DNA from: Nemertoderma westbladi
Taxonomy: Eukaryota > Xenacoelomorpha > Nemertodermatida > Nemertodermatidae
DNA: 64,000 bases
Reading direction: 5' to 3'
Assembly: GCA_032718475.1 (NCBI GenBank)
Contig: JAUCBJ010002260.1
Location: 1 to 64,000, forward strand
In this document: positions 31,729 to 42,036 of the stretch, one piece after another
Layout of the letters: every line of letters begins with the position of its first letter
Numbering within the stretch: the first letter of the stretch is position 1
Notes under the pieces: generated by a model
Databases searched by the model: none
What the model was told of the DNA's origin: nothing
The model's input: the letters and a program-made list of their open reading frames with translations, nothing else
Made by a program: the position numbers and the translations under genes

Positions 31729-33605
31729 ATGGATAAAATAACAATATGTTGTTCATTCTGTCATATGAATGTAACTAGACATAATTACTTACGCCACCTA
31801 CGGTCACATTTTGAAGGTTATTCTTGTTTTAAGTGTCATGTCGTGACTTCATGCAGCGAAATTTGTAAACGACATGAATCAACTACTGGCTGTAAAGAAA
31901 TGGAGTTCCGCACCTATCAATTGACTTGTTCTACCTGTAATAAAGAGTATACATATGAGAATTATATACAACACGACTGTCACTTGAAATGTTATTACAC
32001 AAAGAAGCGTAAATCACCGCAACATAAAAATGTAATATCTAGAAAAACTTAAGACTGGCTCTTGGTACATGTGCAACAATTTTTACACGGGAACAAGCCA
32101 CTCACGAAATTTATGTCCACGACCTCCCAACTTCTATAGATTATCCCGATGTAGAAACAGCATTAGTACAAATTCGAGGTAATATTCTTCAGTAAATATT
32201 AGACAGATTGAAAGGAATGAATGTTCTTAGACTGTGTTTAGGTCTAAATGTATTAATATACAGAACACATTTTTCAGAAGGTGAGGAATTAGAAATGTTT
32301 AACAGGAATTAGGAATGTTTAACACACGTGGTTCAGGCTGGCGCATTAAATCTTTATTAAGAGTTGAAATTAAATTAGCTGATTCTAAGTGGAGGTCGTT
32401 ACTATATAAGGGACATGGATATATGGAATTACCTAAGGCTCTATCGGCTAAAAAATGTACAATAAATATACAAACGGCTGATAATGACTGTTTCAAATGG
32501 GATATTATAGCCGCAAAATTTAGCAGCAAAGTGAAAGAGCACAAATACCGTACTTCGCAGTACAAAAATTATATGAGTCATTTCATTTTTGACAATGGGA
32601 AAAATTATTATCCAACAGAGTGGCAGCTAGCGATTACTTTTTGAAAAACAAAATTCGAAATATATAATTAATTTATTATGCTGGAATAACAATAACGAAC
32701 AGACCACCGTATCTATATTAAGACAACCTCCATTTAGTAAAATTACACCGGATAAAGAGTAATTAAATATATTACTTGTAAAAAATAACAATGCATCTAA
32801 ACAAAATCATTATGTTTGTATAACTAACTTGAATCGATTGCTGAATATGAGAGCTCTACATATCCACAATAGACAATATTGCAAAAGGTGTTTAACTCCT
32901 TTCTACCGCAAGGTTGTTCTCCAACGACACCGTCTTGCTTGTTATCAAGGAAGAAGTCAACGTGATAAATTACCTAATAAAAAAAGAACACACATTAGTT
33001 TTACAAATTTAGATAGAACCTTATCCCCATTATTTGTCACCTACTTTGATATAGAATGTATCTTACAATCCTCAGTTAATAATAATAATAATAATCAATT
33101 TACACATGAGCATATAGCGTGTGCTGTGAGTTATTTAATTGTTCCAAATAGTGAATTAATTGATCCTCCAAAATGTCATTTGAAAACATTCGTAAAGGCA
33201 AATAATAATAATAATTGTATTCAAGATTTCTTAGATTCATTATATACTGATTTAACTGAATTATGTCGCTGGTCAGAATTATATACCCATAAAAGTATGT
33301 TATTTAATAATATTGATTTTTTAAATTTTGAACAGGTAAAAATTTGTTTATATTGTAATGTTAATTTAAATAATAATATAGGGAAAAACAGACATCACTC
33401 ACATATTACATGTAAATATATCGCGGCACTCTGTAATAAGTGTAACCGAAATTTATCAATGAAACGATACCTGTATATACTTTGCGGGTATAACAGCAAT
33501 CGCTATGATATCCATTGTATATTACAAACCGGATTTAGAGATAAGAAATACACGGATTGGGATATAAAGGTTATGCGAGAAATACAGAACGATATATTTC
33601 ACTGA
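31729..33605 (+). pseudogene. P2 protein-primed DNA polymerase B, N-terminal zinc-finger and exonuclease part
   Basis: Several open pieces in sequence. 31729-32052 carries C2H2-type fingers (CSFCHMNVTRHNYLRHLRSH, CSTCNKEY). The next piece, spread over two frames to 32644, contains GSGWRIKSLLRVEIKLADS and KCTINIQTADNDCFKW, matching the same region of the P1 polymerase (GSGWRIIAIERITIEIARS, KCTVSVDCPLGECFKY). 32829-33605 holds YCKRCLTPF, then TLSPLFVTYFDIECIL with the ExoI motif D-I-E, and YLYILCGYNSNRYDIHCIL (ExoII region, N-x3-YD). The palm domain is missing; sequence after 33605 belongs to a different gene. The P1 and P2 proteins are clearly homologous but far apart, indicating two lineages. 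It is broken by at least two frameshifts and deletions. Confidence 0.8.
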
Positions 33606-33692
33606 GTGCATTTAATATACCAATTTATGAAGAACCAGAAGATGAATTATCAAATAGTGAATAAAAATATAAGTTGTAAGCAGATCAATTTT

Positions 33693-34170
33693 TGACTTAA
33701 TTTAAAAGAATTAAAAAGTCAATTGCCAGGTAAAATTATACTCAAACCAAATCAGTTTATATATAAGGTATTTGGTGCAACCTTATTAATGTTTACAAAC
33801 GGACGAATAACAATTCTTGATAGAAAATATAATTTTAATAAAGTTAAAAAGCATATATTTGAAAAAACAAACAAATTTGATTTTTAAATCTATTAATTTG
33901 TATACTTATATTTTTAGTATTAACACCGTAATCTATAGGTTACTTATAAACAATATCGGGTTTTATGTTATATTTGATAAAGTCAAACTAGAAATTTCAT
34001 ACGAACCAGAAATATTCAATAACTGTAAAGTCAGAATAAATAATATTGTTGTTGTTTGCTGTTTTTATACCGGTAAATGTACATTAATATGTTCACCTTC
34101 TAATTTTCATATATATTATCCTATATTTAACAAACTGGTTAATAATTTATTAATAATAATAATAATAATA
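33693..34170 (+). pseudogene. TATA-binding-protein-like gene, degenerate
   Basis: Two frames carry what look like the two repeats of a TBP saddle. Repeat 1 (33696-33887): LNLKELKSQLPGKIIL then GATLLMFTNGRITILD, aligned with the TBP pattern F-x-A-x-I-x-R ... LIFxSGKxVxTG. Repeat 2 (about 33900-34150): INTVIYRLLINNIGFYVIF, KVKLEISYEPEIFNNCKV and VVVCCFYTGKCTLI, aligned with N-I-V-x-x ... YEPExFPG ... LIFxSGK. A frameshift separates them. The TG of the ITG motif is lost in both. It is preceded by an acidic piece (YEEPEDELSNSE) at 33625-33663. Viral and element-encoded TBP-like factors exist in some large DNA viruses; finding one beside a polymerase B would be unusual. Homology is judged by eye only. 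Confidence 0.45.
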
Positions 34171-34344
34171 ATATTTAATGATTTGTATAGCGCCAACATT
34201 ACCGGTAGTATTCTATGGCGCTAATCAGAGTTAGGTTAGCCAATTTAAATAAAAAGAGAACCGCGTAGAGTATATAATTAAGAAAAGTAAAAACAAAGTT
34301 TTTTAAAAATGATCAGCTAAAAATGAGATATTTTATAGGTGGGT
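34171..34344. other. short gene-free stretch after an (AAT)n run
   Basis: (taa)n/(aat)n microsatellite near 34147-34175, then AT-rich DNA with no gene. Confidence 0.4.
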
Positions 34345-34870
34345 GGGTAAACAGGTGAGTCTTTAGTTTTCCTTTGAATGATGCCGTAGACTGGATATCA
34401 CGTAGCGAAGCCGGTAGTTTGTTCCACAGCCAGGGCGCGCATACCTCGAACGCCCGCCACCCGAGAGTGTAGCACTGGAACCGTGGTTTGACGAGACTTA
34501 CTGTGCTACAACTTTTGTTTGGAGGCGATCGCGACTAACTTTATGGAGCATTTCGATTATATATTTGGGAGCGTGGCCGACCAAGGCCTTGTGCGTCATC
34601 AGCAGTATTTTAAATTCTACACATTTGCGCACAGGCAGCCAGTGGAGGGACTTCAACGTTGGTGATATATGGTCGTATTTGTGTACACCTGTAAGCAACC
34701 TAGCAGCTGTATTTTGTACACGTTGGAGTTTCTGTAATTGGTAGCTTGGGACTCCATAGAGAAGGGCGTTACAGTAGTCTATGCGGCTAGTCACGAGAGC
34801 ATGTATAATTGTTTCTACGGCCTTAGTTTCGAGATATTTCCGAATTAATGTTTGGTGATGGGATTTTAGC
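34345..34870 (-). pseudogene. L2/CR1-like non-LTR retrotransposon, C-terminal relic
   Basis: The minus strand from ~34866 reads LVTSRIDYCNALLYGVPSYQ, KLQRVQNTAARLLTG, SLHWLPVRKCVEFKILLMTH. After a frameshift it continues APWLWNKLPASLRDIQST and FKGKLKTHLF, the hallmark C-terminus of L2/CR1-type reverse transcriptases. It is 5'-truncated and lacks catalytic motifs. It probably inserted into P2. Confidence 0.9.
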
Positions 34871-35429
34871 TGTAAAATATAATTAGAGAGAGAAGAAATT
34901 CAGCAATATTTTTTAAATCTATAACTAGTTAGCTTCAGCGCGATCGCATGTAACAGACTGTATGCTTAGTATACACAGAGTCAGTAGCTTGATGGGAAAA
35001 AGGTTGCGCATCTGTTACTTATGAGTGTATGCAGCGCATTGCTGGCTAAATTACACATCGCTAAGCCCGATGAGAAAAGTTTAGGCCTATGTATTCATAG
35101 TCTAATTCGAAGCCCCCCCCCCCCTATCTGTTACTTGCTCGTATATATATAATTCAAACACGGGGTATGCATTTCCCCACATTCAGAATAGAACAATGAA
35201 CATATTTCGCTAATCTGCATGGGAAAAGTTTGGTTATGTGTGTGTGAATTTTGTAATGCGGACATCTGCGACCGTCTACAAAATTATATTTAAACTCAAT
35301 TTTTTTTTATCTTAGGTATAATTTTGTTAAACAAAAATAAAATAAAAAATACCGGTAGACATCCTCTAGCCTACACTATTCTATTAACTAACCTGTAACT
35401 GTAAAATTGCTGCAAGTGCAAGTTGTTCT
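34871..35429. other. gene-free stretch
   Basis: No gene. A poly-C tract lies near 35113-35124. Confidence 0.45.
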
Positions 35430-35802
35430 ATGAAATTCAATCTTGAAGCAGGAGATCTGTACTTTCAATCAGGAAATGTAGTTGTTGACATTGCCATAAA
35501 ATTTGAAGATAGGAAATTCCGCATGGCAATTAAAAATATAGCAAATAACAACGGAAACGGAATAACGGAAACGGAATAACGGTAATAGATTAGATTTCAA
35601 AACAATGAAAAATTTATTGTTAAATGTGAGAGTTCAACCCGGTGAAATTCATGCAAGTGATATAATTTCGGAAGAAAATTGGGAGGAAGGCATAATAAAT
35701 CCAATCGAAGCATCAATATTACCCCCAAACAACCCGTGGGAAGATGATGATATTGTTGTATCACAACCACAACCGCAACCACAATCAGTATATAAATGGT
35801 AA
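35430..35802 (+). CDS. two small ORFs of unknown function in P2
   Basis: The first ORF opens at ATG 35430 and encodes about 49 residues with alternating hydrophobic strands (KFNLEAGDLYFQSGNVVVDI, KFEDRKFRMAIKNI), ending in a short (aacgga)n stretch. The second opens at ATG 35605 and encodes 65 residues, acidic and Pro-rich toward the end (ILPPNNPWEDDDIVV, then QPQPQPQ). The two could be pieces of one frameshifted gene or separate small proteins of the element. Neither is recognised; the positions between the polymerase and the minus-strand gene cluster favour an origin in P2. Confidence 0.35.
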
Positions 35803-36952
35803 TGAGATACTTACTGATACTGTCTGACCTACTAACTACATGTATATTAAATGTTAATGTCTTAATTAGCCCCTACCGGACTAATGAAATATTAAATTTT
35901 TTTTAGTGAATAAATAATCCAACTTAATTTATAAAAGTAAATGTTACTAGATTAATATTAACGAGGTTGTTGAGCTTCAGTTGTGGTGCCTTTATATAAC
36001 TGAAGCGAGAGTTCTAATTGTGCACAGAAATTATGTTATGTTATATTATGTTTGTAGTTCGTCAGTTCTTTGAGAGGGCCTTATATGACTGAAACCACAC
36101 CTAACTAAAGGTTAGCCACAAACCATATTGGTCCTACATTTGACAATGCCTATAGTAGCCAATAAAGCCATAGTTTTACTATGTTACCTCTAGCATATAT
36201 TGGCTATTACCCAACTACAGTTGCGTTATAGGCTCATCAACCTGTAGAGCTAACTATATGCCTACCTATGTGGCAGTAGTAGCGCCGGTAATAATCTAGA
36301 TTAGGCCTATTAAAGTTGTAAACAGAAAATTGGAAGCATTCAAGTGTAATAATCCTTAAATCAAAGAAATCAGTATGCTCTATCTGGCTATACTGTTACA
36401 GTGGAACTACAGTATTGTTTGGAGGACCTAATGCGAGAGCGCATGCGCAAACCGAGTGACTTCTTAATCTTCTATTAGTTAACCAAACACTATGAAAAGT
36501 GATGGAGGCCTGTTCCGTCAGATTACAGGGGAGCCATTCTACCTTTTTCGCAGTTTACTATTGTTATGTTAGTACCAGATTACTGATACTATAGTAAATG
36601 CTGCATTTGCAAAGTGTTGAGTTGAAATGTAACAAAACGTCAGTTTCAGAATCAACAGTCAGATGTAACAGCTACTGGTAGGTGTGTGTGTCTGCGTATG
36701 AGTATGTAAGCATTCGTAAGTCAAGGTGCAAGCTTTACTACGATAAAATCATAATTTAATTGCGAATCAATGGGCAGATCTATTGGATTATGTGGGAAGA
36801 CTACAGGTGAGTGTGTGTCTGCGGGTGTATGTGTGTAAGCCTAAGCATAACCCAGACCATGTTTTAAAAAATTATATTTTTAATGTTTTTATTATTTTTA
36901 TTGACATTAAAACAATTATATTATCCCACCACATTACAAGCTTAGAGTAAAC
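35803..36952. other. gene-free stretch inside P2
   Basis: No supported gene. The sequence contains short gtgtgtgtctgcg(t/g)(a/g)tgt words near 36680 and 36812 and otherwise shows nothing recognisable. Confidence 0.4.
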
Positions 36953-37537
36953 CTACTGTACATCTTTCACCGCAGTTAATAATTCTTTCTGTGCCTCAGT
37001 TATTTTTCTCACGAAAAATCGCTTCATTTCAAACCCACCAATCCTCTTTGCAGAGCAGTACTTTAAGCAATTGTCCTTCCTGTTTTTGTGATAACTACAT
37101 TTATCTCCTACAGTAGAAAATTTGTCGTGAAAACGACACGGAGTTAAATAATTGTAATATAGTTGATATATCCCTAATTTCTCCATCGATTTTGGTGCAT
37201 GAAGATCAAGTTCGGTAATTAATATTGTGGCTTTCATCAACCCAAATACATATATATTATTTTTATATTTTAAATGTCACTTCATAAACTTAATGAAATC
37301 ATCTTGCGAAATATCACCATAATTCCATGGTAAATGAGATGTCATATCACGTAAATTGTTTACATGGGCTTCATCTAATGCCGATAAGTTAATATCTGGG
37401 GGTCCTTTAATTAAAAACATCTTTACATTAGTTTTAGTGTATTTAGAATCAAATATAGCAAATTCTTTAAATACAATCGGATATTCCTTATTGTCTATCT
37501 TATAATATTGAAAATCAACAAAAATAACATTATCCAT
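36953..37537 (-). pseudogene. P2 gene of unknown function, ~195 codons, split by one in-frame TGA
   Basis: The upper part (37537-37277) begins MDNVIFVDFQYYKID and contains KEFAIFDSK and FLIKGPPDI. A TGA at 37279-37277 follows FIKFMK, after which the same frame stays open through MKATILITELDLHAP and LGIYQLYYNYLTPCRFHD to a Cys/His cluster (CSYHKNRKDNCLKYC). One stop is therefore the only break in a gene of plausible length. The start with a buried strand and D-x-Q and the C-terminal zinc-like cluster recall a widespread invertebrate family seen near Polinton-type genes, perhaps a nuclease fold, but this is a guess. It lies 50 bp downstream of the protease gene on the same strand, suggesting a shared transcription unit. 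Confidence 0.5.
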
Positions 37538-37587
37538 TTTATCGAGTAATAATAATGTTTTTAAATAAACAAAAGTTTAATGTATAA

Positions 37588-37899
37588 TTACAACGCTTGT
37601 TGGTTTATTTTATAATAATTAACAAGCCATTTATATAATATTATTTCATTTATTTCCATATTATTTGTAAACGCTCTCATTGGATACTTTGTATGAATTC
37701 GATTTACCAAGTAATAAAGACAGTATAGACGGCAGGAGGTCCTTCTCCGGTCTTGAAATTGGCTACGCGTAGAGCACCACCTTGTTGAATTTTTCTCAAG
37801 CCATTTTTCGATACATCTGTTTGGATATTTTGGACCAAACGAATTAAAAAATTCAGCTTCATTATCTCGTATATATATAGCCACCCAATGAACACCAGG
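37588..37899 (-). pseudogene. P2 adenain-like cysteine protease, C-terminal part
   Basis: On the minus strand the piece starts with the catalytic-His segment HWVAIYIRDNEAEFFNSFG. The acidic residue that normally follows in adenain-type proteases (F-D/E-S-x-G) is Asn here. A Gln and then TSCRLYCLYYL supply the oxyanion Gln and catalytic Cys region, but the usual Gly after the Cys is Arg. The N-terminal part is at 61714-61857 on the same strand, separated by the RTE insertion (target duplication ACCAGG). In Polintons and adenoviruses this protease matures virion proteins. The altered residues point to loss of function. Confidence 0.8.
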
Positions 37900-38095
37900 G
37901 CAAACACTAGGGCAATGAATACTAGGGCAAATCTGGTCCTGTAACTAGGACCCCCTTCGTTCTGGGATAAGGACGCCCTTGGTCCTGGATTAAGGACCCA
38001 TATACTTGGCTGCAGGGGTATATGGCCTGACCAGGCAGATGGTGATCTACCAATGGCTGGTTAGGAGTAGAGTGTTCTCAAGTAGTAGGGTCTTG

Positions 38096-38391
38096 GCCGG
38101 CTCTGCGACAGTTAGACCTCACTGACACCCATTGGGTGTCATATGACACCCAATTATCACCCTATGGGTGTCATTGGGTGTCATTGGCGCCAGACTGTCT
38201 GGGTGAATCCCCCAATTAGGCTAATTAGACCCTAATTGACAGGTGTCATCAATTAATTAGTACAATTAAACCCCAACAGGTGTCATATGACTCCTAATTA
38301 GGGTTTAATTGATTATCCTAATTAATCAGACTGATTAGCGCCCTGACACACAATGGGTCATCAGTGAGGTCTAACTGTCGCAGAGCCGGCT
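38096..38391. repeat. P1 left terminal hairpin
   Basis: The outer arms gccggctctgcgacagttag (38096 onward, ~30 bp) and their reverse complement ending near 38391 pair perfectly. The interior contains smaller palindromes, among them attgggtgtcatatgacacccaat (24 bp, near 38132-38155) and agactgtctggg-type words, so a branched fold is possible. The left hairpin is more decayed than the right one. Confidence 0.85.
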
Positions 38392-39010
38392 CAAGAGGGT
38401 GTCATAAGTGACACCGCAGCCCTTTTATTCATTAATACTTATTTATTTATATTTAATTTTAATTAATTATTTGTATTCTATTTTACTTTATTTATTCATT
38501 TGTACTTTATTTTATATTAATTATTCATTTGTACTTTATGGGTATACAGCTCCCTTACTGGTAACTAATTACTCTTATCTATATCCAGACAGCTTTATCG
38601 TTGACCTTTGACCTTTGACCCCCCAATTAGCTTTAACCAAGCAACAGCATATTAATGATAGTTGTATCCAAGCGCCCCTGCCCCCACCCCGTGACAGCTC
38701 TGATTACTAATTACTCTTACCTATATCCAACCGCCTGCAGTTCCATAGTCTGCCGCTAGAGGGCGTATTATCTGAAAATTAACATCTTCTCTAACTTTGT
38801 TACTTTCAATTTAACTATTTATTTGTACCTAATTTTAATTAATTATTTGTATTCTATTTGACTTTATTTATTCATTTGTACTTTATTTTAAATTAATTAA
38901 TTGTATTACTTTTATTTTATACATTGATTTCTATTTTTAGATTAATTAGTTTTTATATTACCAATGAGATCACTATGACATAATGTCTATTTTTAGCTCT
39001 ATGGTTTATA
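38392..39010 (+). repeat. P1 left subterminal inverted repeat with ~280-bp insert
   Basis: ctcaagagggtgtcataagt and the following AT-rich block match, inverted, the right end at 52560-52598. The match breaks at ~38537 and resumes at ~38816 through atgagatcactatgacataatgtc. The intervening ~280 bp contains a ccgctagagggcg repeat copy (38740-38815) and tgacctttgacctttgaccc, and has no gene. Confidence 0.8.
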
Positions 39011-39190
39011 GTTCCCTTATCGTTAACTTTATAATCTTTCCTCTCGCGGCCCCTTTGTCTTCGTTATTCAATGGCGCCACTCTGTCTACCATTGAATAAC
39101 ATTGGGCAATCATTATCTCGCCTGATGTGACGTCATCAAAGCTGCTCTCTGATTGGTTTAATTATACAGTCTTTTCTCTCTCCTGTTCCC

Positions 39191-39226
39191 TGATTGGCTA
39201 ACCCATTCTAGCCCCCTCTATAATAG
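39191..39226 (+). promoter_or_regulatory. probable promoter of the P1 570-aa ORF
   Basis: An inverted CCAAT box (gattggctaa, 39191) followed by a TATA-like ctctataatag at 39217 lies about 115 bp before the ATG. The downstream block cccccgttcaccacattccc is shared with the internal terminal-repeat copy at about 47180 and, inverted, with the right end near 52320. Confidence 0.45.
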
Positions 39227-39341
39227 CCCCCGTTCACCACATTCCCAATCATTGTCTCTTTGTTTTCCTGAAAAGTTTTAATTATTTTCGTAAAAGTATT
39301 TATTTATTTTTATTTCCTAAACGAGTTACCGGTACACAATC

Positions 39342-41054
39342 ATGATGGCACATTCAGAAATCAGCTATTCAAGCAACGATCTGGTTTGCAACGAAAATCA
39401 GTTTATGCTACAAGACAACTCGTTTGGTCTATATTTCGATTCGGCGAACAAACTCTTCCCGTTAACGATAAATACAACCTTAAACCAACCCATCCCGATT
39501 CCGGCAAACTACGCGCACTTTATTTTCCGCGCCTGCTACGAACTTCACGATGGACAATATCAAACCCTCGATGATAACAAACTTCATTCCTCCAACCACG
39601 GTTTCAAACTTTTAAAAAGGGACAACAAAATAACGTTCAATCTAACTACTTCGCCCGAAACGTTTACGATTCCAACTAGTATAGTCGATTTTATTCGAGA
39701 AAACATCAACCAAGATGTGGCAAATCGTCTACTGGGTTTAACCACTCTCGTAACCTCCTTCTTCTCCGATGATCGCTTATTTGATTTTCATAGTATCGCA
39801 AACTCGATTCTTCTTCTCATCTGGAACTCGTCGACTGCGACCGAGGAAGAGGAGACTCGTTTCTTTAAACTTTTCGACAAGGATGTTCTCACTTTCGGCG
39901 AGAAATTGAATGAGCTCACATGCTTTTTCGCCAATAAAGTCTCCTATTACTTTGGATTCAATTATAGAGTTGGCACCTATGGAAGTATTAACCCAGTGAA
40001 ACCACTCGAGTTAATAAAGCTGGAAGACACTGTAAACAGTTCATGGATTACATTTTCCGTCGCCTGCGCCAATTTATTTCAACAATATGTAAACATCTGT
40101 CGCCCTTTTATTAATCCTACTACTCACCTTGTCCTAAAACCAGGCAATTGGGTTGCTTTTGACTATTGCACTTTTGGGTTTGCTACAAATATTCGGAACG
40201 AGCGCAATTTAGCGATCACCAATGGCTACGAGGTTGACGATGGAAAGGCTATTGTTTCTTCTAGGGGCATGATTCTTCTTACACCAACCGAGGTCGGCGA
40301 ATTGAAATGGTTCGATTCAACCATCGAGGATAGTGAATGTGTCTGCTACGATGAACTTAACGTATACAAAGACAACATTTCCGAGCGAATATCGATACAA
40401 AGTTGTATCAGTGATTCAGAAATTGATTTACAGATAACCGAGAGAAAATTTAACGAATCCTTTACTATAGCTAACACGATTCAAGCGCGCGAGGCTCTAA
40501 TCAGATTCAAGGCTATGGCTATACAATTTGCTTTCAAACCAAAGCAGATTACGATCCCCAATCACCAACGCTATCTCATAAATAGCAGTATCGCAGCCTT
40601 TATCTATAAGTTCAAATCCGAAAAATATGTTGGTATCTGGCCCATTTTAATGAAAGACGAAGAGAATACCACTTTTCAGTTCACCAACGGTCTCAATATT
40701 AGGGGCAGCGATTTTCTCGCGATAAATATAACCAACCCACCCAACTCTCACTACTATCTCAGTCCTTACATTCATATCGAGAACAAACCAACAGAAATTA
40801 TATTCACCAATACGAAAAATACCAACACTATCACCCTATCCAACGACTTTACCATCGCGCGCCTTTTCGAATTACTAAAACGTTCTCTCAGAGAAGGCAT
40901 ATTTCTCCCGCAGCAAACACACCTTAATCTATTTCACCCCCCAAGAAAAGGTTATCTCAACAAACTATCAAAGAGAAAATTAACGCAACCATTAATAGTA
41001 TCGGACCCTAAAAGGGTTAAACCAGTTATTCTCGGAGGCCAGCAACCCTATTAA
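39342..41054 (+). CDS. P1 570-aa protein, candidate structural protein
   Basis: Intact 570-codon frame with ATGATG start, the first gene after the left end. There is no signal peptide, membrane segment or recognised motif. The protein is mostly beta-type and hydrophilic, with a C-terminal basic tail (KRKLTQPLIVSDPKRVK). The region around residues 430-500 (FKSEKYVGIWPIL, GLNIRGSDF, EIIFTNTKN) is conserved in the P2 first gene, showing that the family exists in two lineages and that this part was under constraint. Length and pairing with a viral-type maturation protease would suit a major capsid or other virion protein of a Polinton, but I cannot confirm a double jelly-roll. It is the only long open gene left in P1. 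A polyadenylation-like aataaaa follows at ~41070. Confidence 0.75.
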   Translation: MMAHSEISYSSNDLVCNENQFMLQDNSFGLYFDSANKLFPLTINTTLNQPIPIPANYAHFIFRACYELHDGQYQTLDDNKLHSSNHGFKLLKRDNKITFNLTTSPETFTIPTSIVDFIRENINQDVANRLLGLTTLVTSFFSDDRLFDFHSIANSILLLIWNSSTATEEEETRFFKLFDKDVLTFGEKLNELTCFFANKVSYYFGFNYRVGTYGSINPVKPLELIKLEDTVNSSWITFSVACANLFQQYVNICRPFINPTTHLVLKPGNWVAFDYCTFGFATNIRNERNLAITNGYEVDDGKAIVSSRGMILLTPTEVGELKWFDSTIEDSECVCYDELNVYKDNISERISIQSCISDSEIDLQITERKFNESFTIANTIQAREALIRFKAMAIQFAFKPKQITIPNHQRYLINSSIAAFIYKFKSEKYVGIWPILMKDEENTTFQFTNGLNIRGSDFLAINITNPPNSHYYLSPYIHIENKPTEIIFTNTKNTNTITLSNDFTIARLFELLKRSLREGIFLPQQTHLNLFHPPRKGYLNKLSKRKLTQPLIVSDPKRVKPVILGGQQPY

Positions 41055-42036
41055 TATAAACAGTCTCTATTTAATAAAAACTGTTCTCACTATATCTTTT
41101 GTTATTGTTGATGTTCTTATATTATTTATTTTCAATGTTGTTGGTAAATTATTTATCTGTTGTTGTTATATTATTTAATATTGATGCTGTCGGTAAATTA
41201 TTTATTCTTGTTTCCCCATATTGTTTAAAAAATATAAGATGTTTAACCACTTATTTTTCATTTTTCTCTACTAGTTAATCTATTCTATGAGAGCGAGCCA
41301 TGAAGTAAGTGAGTCTCAGCATACCATTAATGACCCCTACTGCTTCTTCGTAATCAATTTGAATGTTAACCCCTAAATAAACAGCCAATCCCTATGAATT
41401 CTTTACAAACTCGATATGCAAGTTGTTTATCAGAGCTGATTTTAATTAAAATATATTATTTAGCGATTTTCGTGATTAATGCTATAAATTATATTCACCA
41501 AAATGAAAATATCCACCCTATTACTCTATCCATCAAGCGATGCTTTGTATGTATTGATGGCGAGCAAAGTTTTCAGGGCGACCACCTCTAGGCTGTAAGT
41601 ACGCTGTTCTGTCCTATCATAGACACTCTGTCTTTTAGATGCTTCACTGTTAATATTAAGCCGTTAGCCATGGCGCCGCTGATAAGCCGCGAGGATATTC
41701 AAAGGCTTTGGTTTGATTGTTCGTACTATGGATAGTTCAATGAAATCATGAAAGGGAGGGCCGCATGGGGTTGAAAGTGATAGCCCCTCATCCTTATTTT
41801 CCCGAGAAATTCTTAAAGGCGACTATTAATAGAACAATGAAACATTAAAGGGAGGACCGCATATGTTGGGAATGATAGCCCTTCAACTGCCTTTTGCCCA
41901 GATTTGTGTAAGATCGAGGGAGGATGTAGAGGAAAATATACTCGTAGCTTTAATGCCCCATTTGATTAAAGTAGAGCAAATTTAGCTTTCACCTAAGGGT
42001 TATCACTCCATGCAACTGCAAAATTTAAAATTCTAT
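41055..42036. other. P1 non-coding region with degenerate repeats
   Basis: AT-rich trailer matching 47740-47960 (same block after the second 570-ORF fragment). Near 41490-41560 a segment (attcaccaaaatgaaaatat, ctattactctatccatcaag) resembles 40800-40860 of the 570-aa ORF and may be a decayed duplicate. Near 41745 and 41850 the phrase aaagggagg(g/a)ccgcat occurs twice. No gene is supported. Confidence 0.45.

Noticed and set aside
38081-38100. Relation between P1 end agtagtaggg and the RTE (TAG)n tail
   Set aside because: P1 lies in the RTE 5' UTR, not its tail, and the P1 right end carries the same sequence inverted, so it is the element's own terminus.
39342-41054. Calling the 570-aa ORF a major capsid protein
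   Set aside because: Length and context allow it, but no sequence motif supports it; left as an unknown candidate.
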